Below are positions 4,795-6,147 of a stretch of DNA of 6,147 nucleotides, one piece after another. Position 1 is the first letter of the stretch. Each line of letters begins with the position of its first letter. The notes below the pieces were generated by a model. It ran no database searches. It worked only from the letters and a program-made list of their open reading frames with translations, and was not told the DNA's origin. Where the stretch lies: positions 1-6,147 of the forward strand of contig DASZZY010000065.1 of assembly GCA_036260395.1 (NCBI GenBank). Direction: 5' to 3'. Origin of the DNA: DASZZY01 sp036260395. GTDB taxonomy: Bacteria > Actinomycetota > UBA4738 > CALAEC01. Both the position numbers and the translations under genes were made by a program.

Positions 4795-5843
4795 CAGGAG
4801 AGCAGCCGCTCGGCGACCTCGCGCCACTGGGGCACCGAGGCCAGGAGCGTCCGGTGGCCCTCGGCGCCGAGCCGGGCGGCGACCTCGCGGTCGGCGTACA
4901 GCCGGTCGAGCGCCGCCGCGATCCGCCGGGGCGCGGGGTCCACCACCAGCCCGTTCTCCCCGTCCCGCACGAGCTCCAGCGGCCCCCCGCTGTCGGTCGT
5001 GGTGACGACCGGCCGGCGCGCCGCCATGGCCTCCAGCGTCACGTACCCGTAGTCCTCGTCGTACGGGCCGTAGTACGCGCCGAGCGACCCCAGGTACAGC
5101 TCCAGCAGCCGCTCGTCGCTCACCCCGGACTCCAGCCGGACGCGGTCGCCGACCGCCTCCTGCTCGATCCGGCGCTCCAGCGCGTCGCGCCCCGGCCCGG
5201 CGCCCACCAGGACCATGCGGACGGGGGTGCGGACGTGGCGCATGGCCTCCACCGCCAGCGACTGGCGCTTGAGCGGCTCGAGCCGGCTGGGGAACACGAC
5301 GTGGTCGCCGAGCGGGCCGGGCGTCCGCCGGAGGAGCGCCTCGCAGATCGGCGAGCGATGGTAGAGCGGCTCCGAGGGGATGCCGAGCGACCGCTCCAGG
5401 CGGGCACCGACGTTCGCGGAGTTGGTGTAGATCCGCTTGGCCTCCTTCAACCCGACCCGGTCGGCCTTCCAGATCAGCTCCCGGACCGCGGCCCCGTCCT
5501 CGTGCATGGCCAGGTCCCCGTACACCGGGTGGTCCCACAGCTCGTAGGCGGCGCGGTGCTGGTGGATCAGCCACACCACCTTCCGCTCGTGGCGGACCAG
5601 GTAGGCGGGGAACTTCAGCGCGATCGCCATGTCGATGGGCTGGCCGTTGGCCTCGGACACGTCCAGGCTCCGCCACAGGGCCATCTGGTGGACGAGCTCG
5701 GACGGCGGGTACCACTTGAAGGGGATCGCCAGGACGTCGACCTCATGCCCCATCTCGCGGAGCGTCGACGCCAGGCGCTCGGTGTGCATCTCGCCGCCTC
5801 CCCGGGCGAACGGCGTCTGCGGGTGGCAGATCGCGATCCGCAT
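4794..5843 (-). CDS. GT4-family glycosyltransferase
   Basis: 349 residues, compact but complete GT-B fold. The N-terminal domain begins MRIAICHPQTPFARGGGEMH with the glycine-rich loop, then LREMGHEVDVLAIPF (28-42) and VVWLIHQHRAAYELWDHP (89-106). The C-terminal domain has VVFPSRLEPLKRQSLAVEAM (182-201; R187 and K192 are expected donor-phosphate ligands), VLVGAGPGRDALE (211-223), then DEDYGYVTLEAMAARRPVVTT (262-282) with the EX7E pair E263/E271, and GENGLVVDP (295-303). These are standard GT4 retaining glycosyltransferase signatures. The likely role is addition of a hexose or similar sugar to a surface glycan or lipid-linked intermediate; specificity cannot be read. The ATG at 5841-5843 overlaps the upstream TGA by one base. 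A GGGGAGG at 5857-5863 lies 13 nt away, rather far for a ribosome-binding site. Both junctions of this gene use TGATG, so the three genes are one transcriptional and translational unit. Confidence 0.92.
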   Translation of the reverse strand: MRIAICHPQTPFARGGGEMHTERLASTLREMGHEVDVLAIPFKWYPPSELVHQMALWRSLDVSEANGQPIDMAIALKFPAYLVRHERKVVWLIHQHRAAYELWDHPVYGDLAMHEDGAAVRELIWKADRVGLKEAKRIYTNSANVGARLERSLGIPSEPLYHRSPICEALLRRTPGPLGDHVVFPSRLEPLKRQSLAVEAMRHVRTPVRMVLVGAGPGRDALERRIEQEAVGDRVRLESGVSDERLLELYLGSLGAYYGPYDEDYGYVTLEAMAARRPVVTTTDSGGPLELVRDGENGLVVDPAPRRIAAALDRLYADREVAARLGAEGHRTLLASVPQWREVAERLLS

Positions 5844-6147
5844 CAAGGGCCGTCCGCCTCCCCGCGCAGCGCCCGCACCTCCTGCCGGAGCCGCTCGACC
5901 TCGGCCTCCGCGCGGAGGAGCGCGTCGGCCAGGGACACGCCGGTCTCGGCCAGCTCGGCGGTCACGCGGTCGTAGCGGCGGCTGACGGGCCGCACGAGCC
6001 GGTGGAGGACGATCTTGAACCGCCGGCGCCACCGCCCGCCCGAGGCGATGCCGGGGTCGCCCCACGGCGCCGCCTGCCCGGCGTCGCGGCGCAGCGTGTG
6101 CGCCAGCCGGGCCAGGCGCTCGCGGAGCTCGGCCGTGCTCCGCGACG
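5843..6147 (-). CDS. C-terminal part of an operon protein ending in a coiled coil (partial)
   Basis: About 100 C-terminal residues are seen; the N-terminus lies beyond the right edge. The stretch starts STAELRERLARLAH and is rich in A, L, R and E. A basic segment FKIVLHRLVRPVSRRYDR follows, then a heptad-like helix VTAELAETGVSLADALLRAE-AEVERLRQEVRALRGE before the TGA at 5843-5845. Similar basic-then-coiled-coil tails occur on methyltransferases and glycosyltransferases in actinobacterial glycan clusters, where they may mediate membrane or partner contact. The catalytic part is not visible, so I name no enzyme. The stop overlaps the next ATG (TGATG). The frame was chosen because it is stop-free to the edge, has strong G/C at third positions and gives the overlap. 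Confidence 0.7.
   Translation of the reverse strand, partial: SRSTAELRERLARLAHTLRRDAGQAAPWGDPGIASGGRWRRRFKIVLHRLVRPVSRRYDRVTAELAETGVSLADALLRAEAEVERLRQEVRALRGEADGP

Noticed and set aside
4404..5975. Long plus-strand frame over the glycosyltransferase genes
   Set aside because: Shadow of the opposite strand. The minus-strand frames hold complete GT4 motifs and coupled starts.

Overview
This is a very GC-rich window with strong G/C preference at third codon positions. It most likely comes from a high-GC actinobacterium, probably an uncultured soil or groundwater lineage. That assignment is inference. It rests on a Gram-positive/actinobacterial type LexA box, TANNNT-type -10 elements placed so that transcripts start at or just before the start codon, a Tat-dependent phosphoesterase, and the general gene style. 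No rRNA or other phylogenetic marker is present to fix the taxon.

Left part (1-893): the minus strand carries the first ~262 codons of a C-family DNA polymerase III alpha subunit (PHP domain), running off the left edge. A perfect 14-bp LexA/SOS box lies directly against its ATG, behind a good -35/-10 pair. This makes error-prone SOS polymerase DnaE2 (ImuC) the best call. A ~58-codon in-frame block with a different codon style and several nested inverted repeats sits inside the PHP domain. It looks like an inserted palindromic repeat element that is tolerated as protein. A strong hairpin (847-874) separates dnaE2 from the next gene upstream.

Middle part (894-3533): two minus-strand genes for exported or membrane-anchored proteins come first, an allene-oxide-cyclase-barrel-like secreted protein and an unrecognised single-pass membrane protein. 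A plus-strand Tat-exported phosphoesterase of the phospholipase C / acid phosphatase AcpA family follows. The phosphoesterase and the unknown membrane protein diverge from a 22-bp gap in which -10 elements for both strands overlap around GGATATCC. Both genes would then begin with GTG on leaderless transcripts. This shared promoter suggests joint expression and perhaps a joint envelope-associated function.

Right part (3544-6147): the minus strand has the end of a polycistronic glycosylation operon. It contains the C-terminal part of a coiled-coil-ended protein and then two GT-B glycosyltransferases of the GT4 type, each junction overlapping as TGATG (translational coupling). Such sets normally build or decorate cell-surface polysaccharide. 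The operon converges tail to tail on the phosphoesterase with a 10-bp gap. Every stretch longer than 300 bp is accounted for by a gene.
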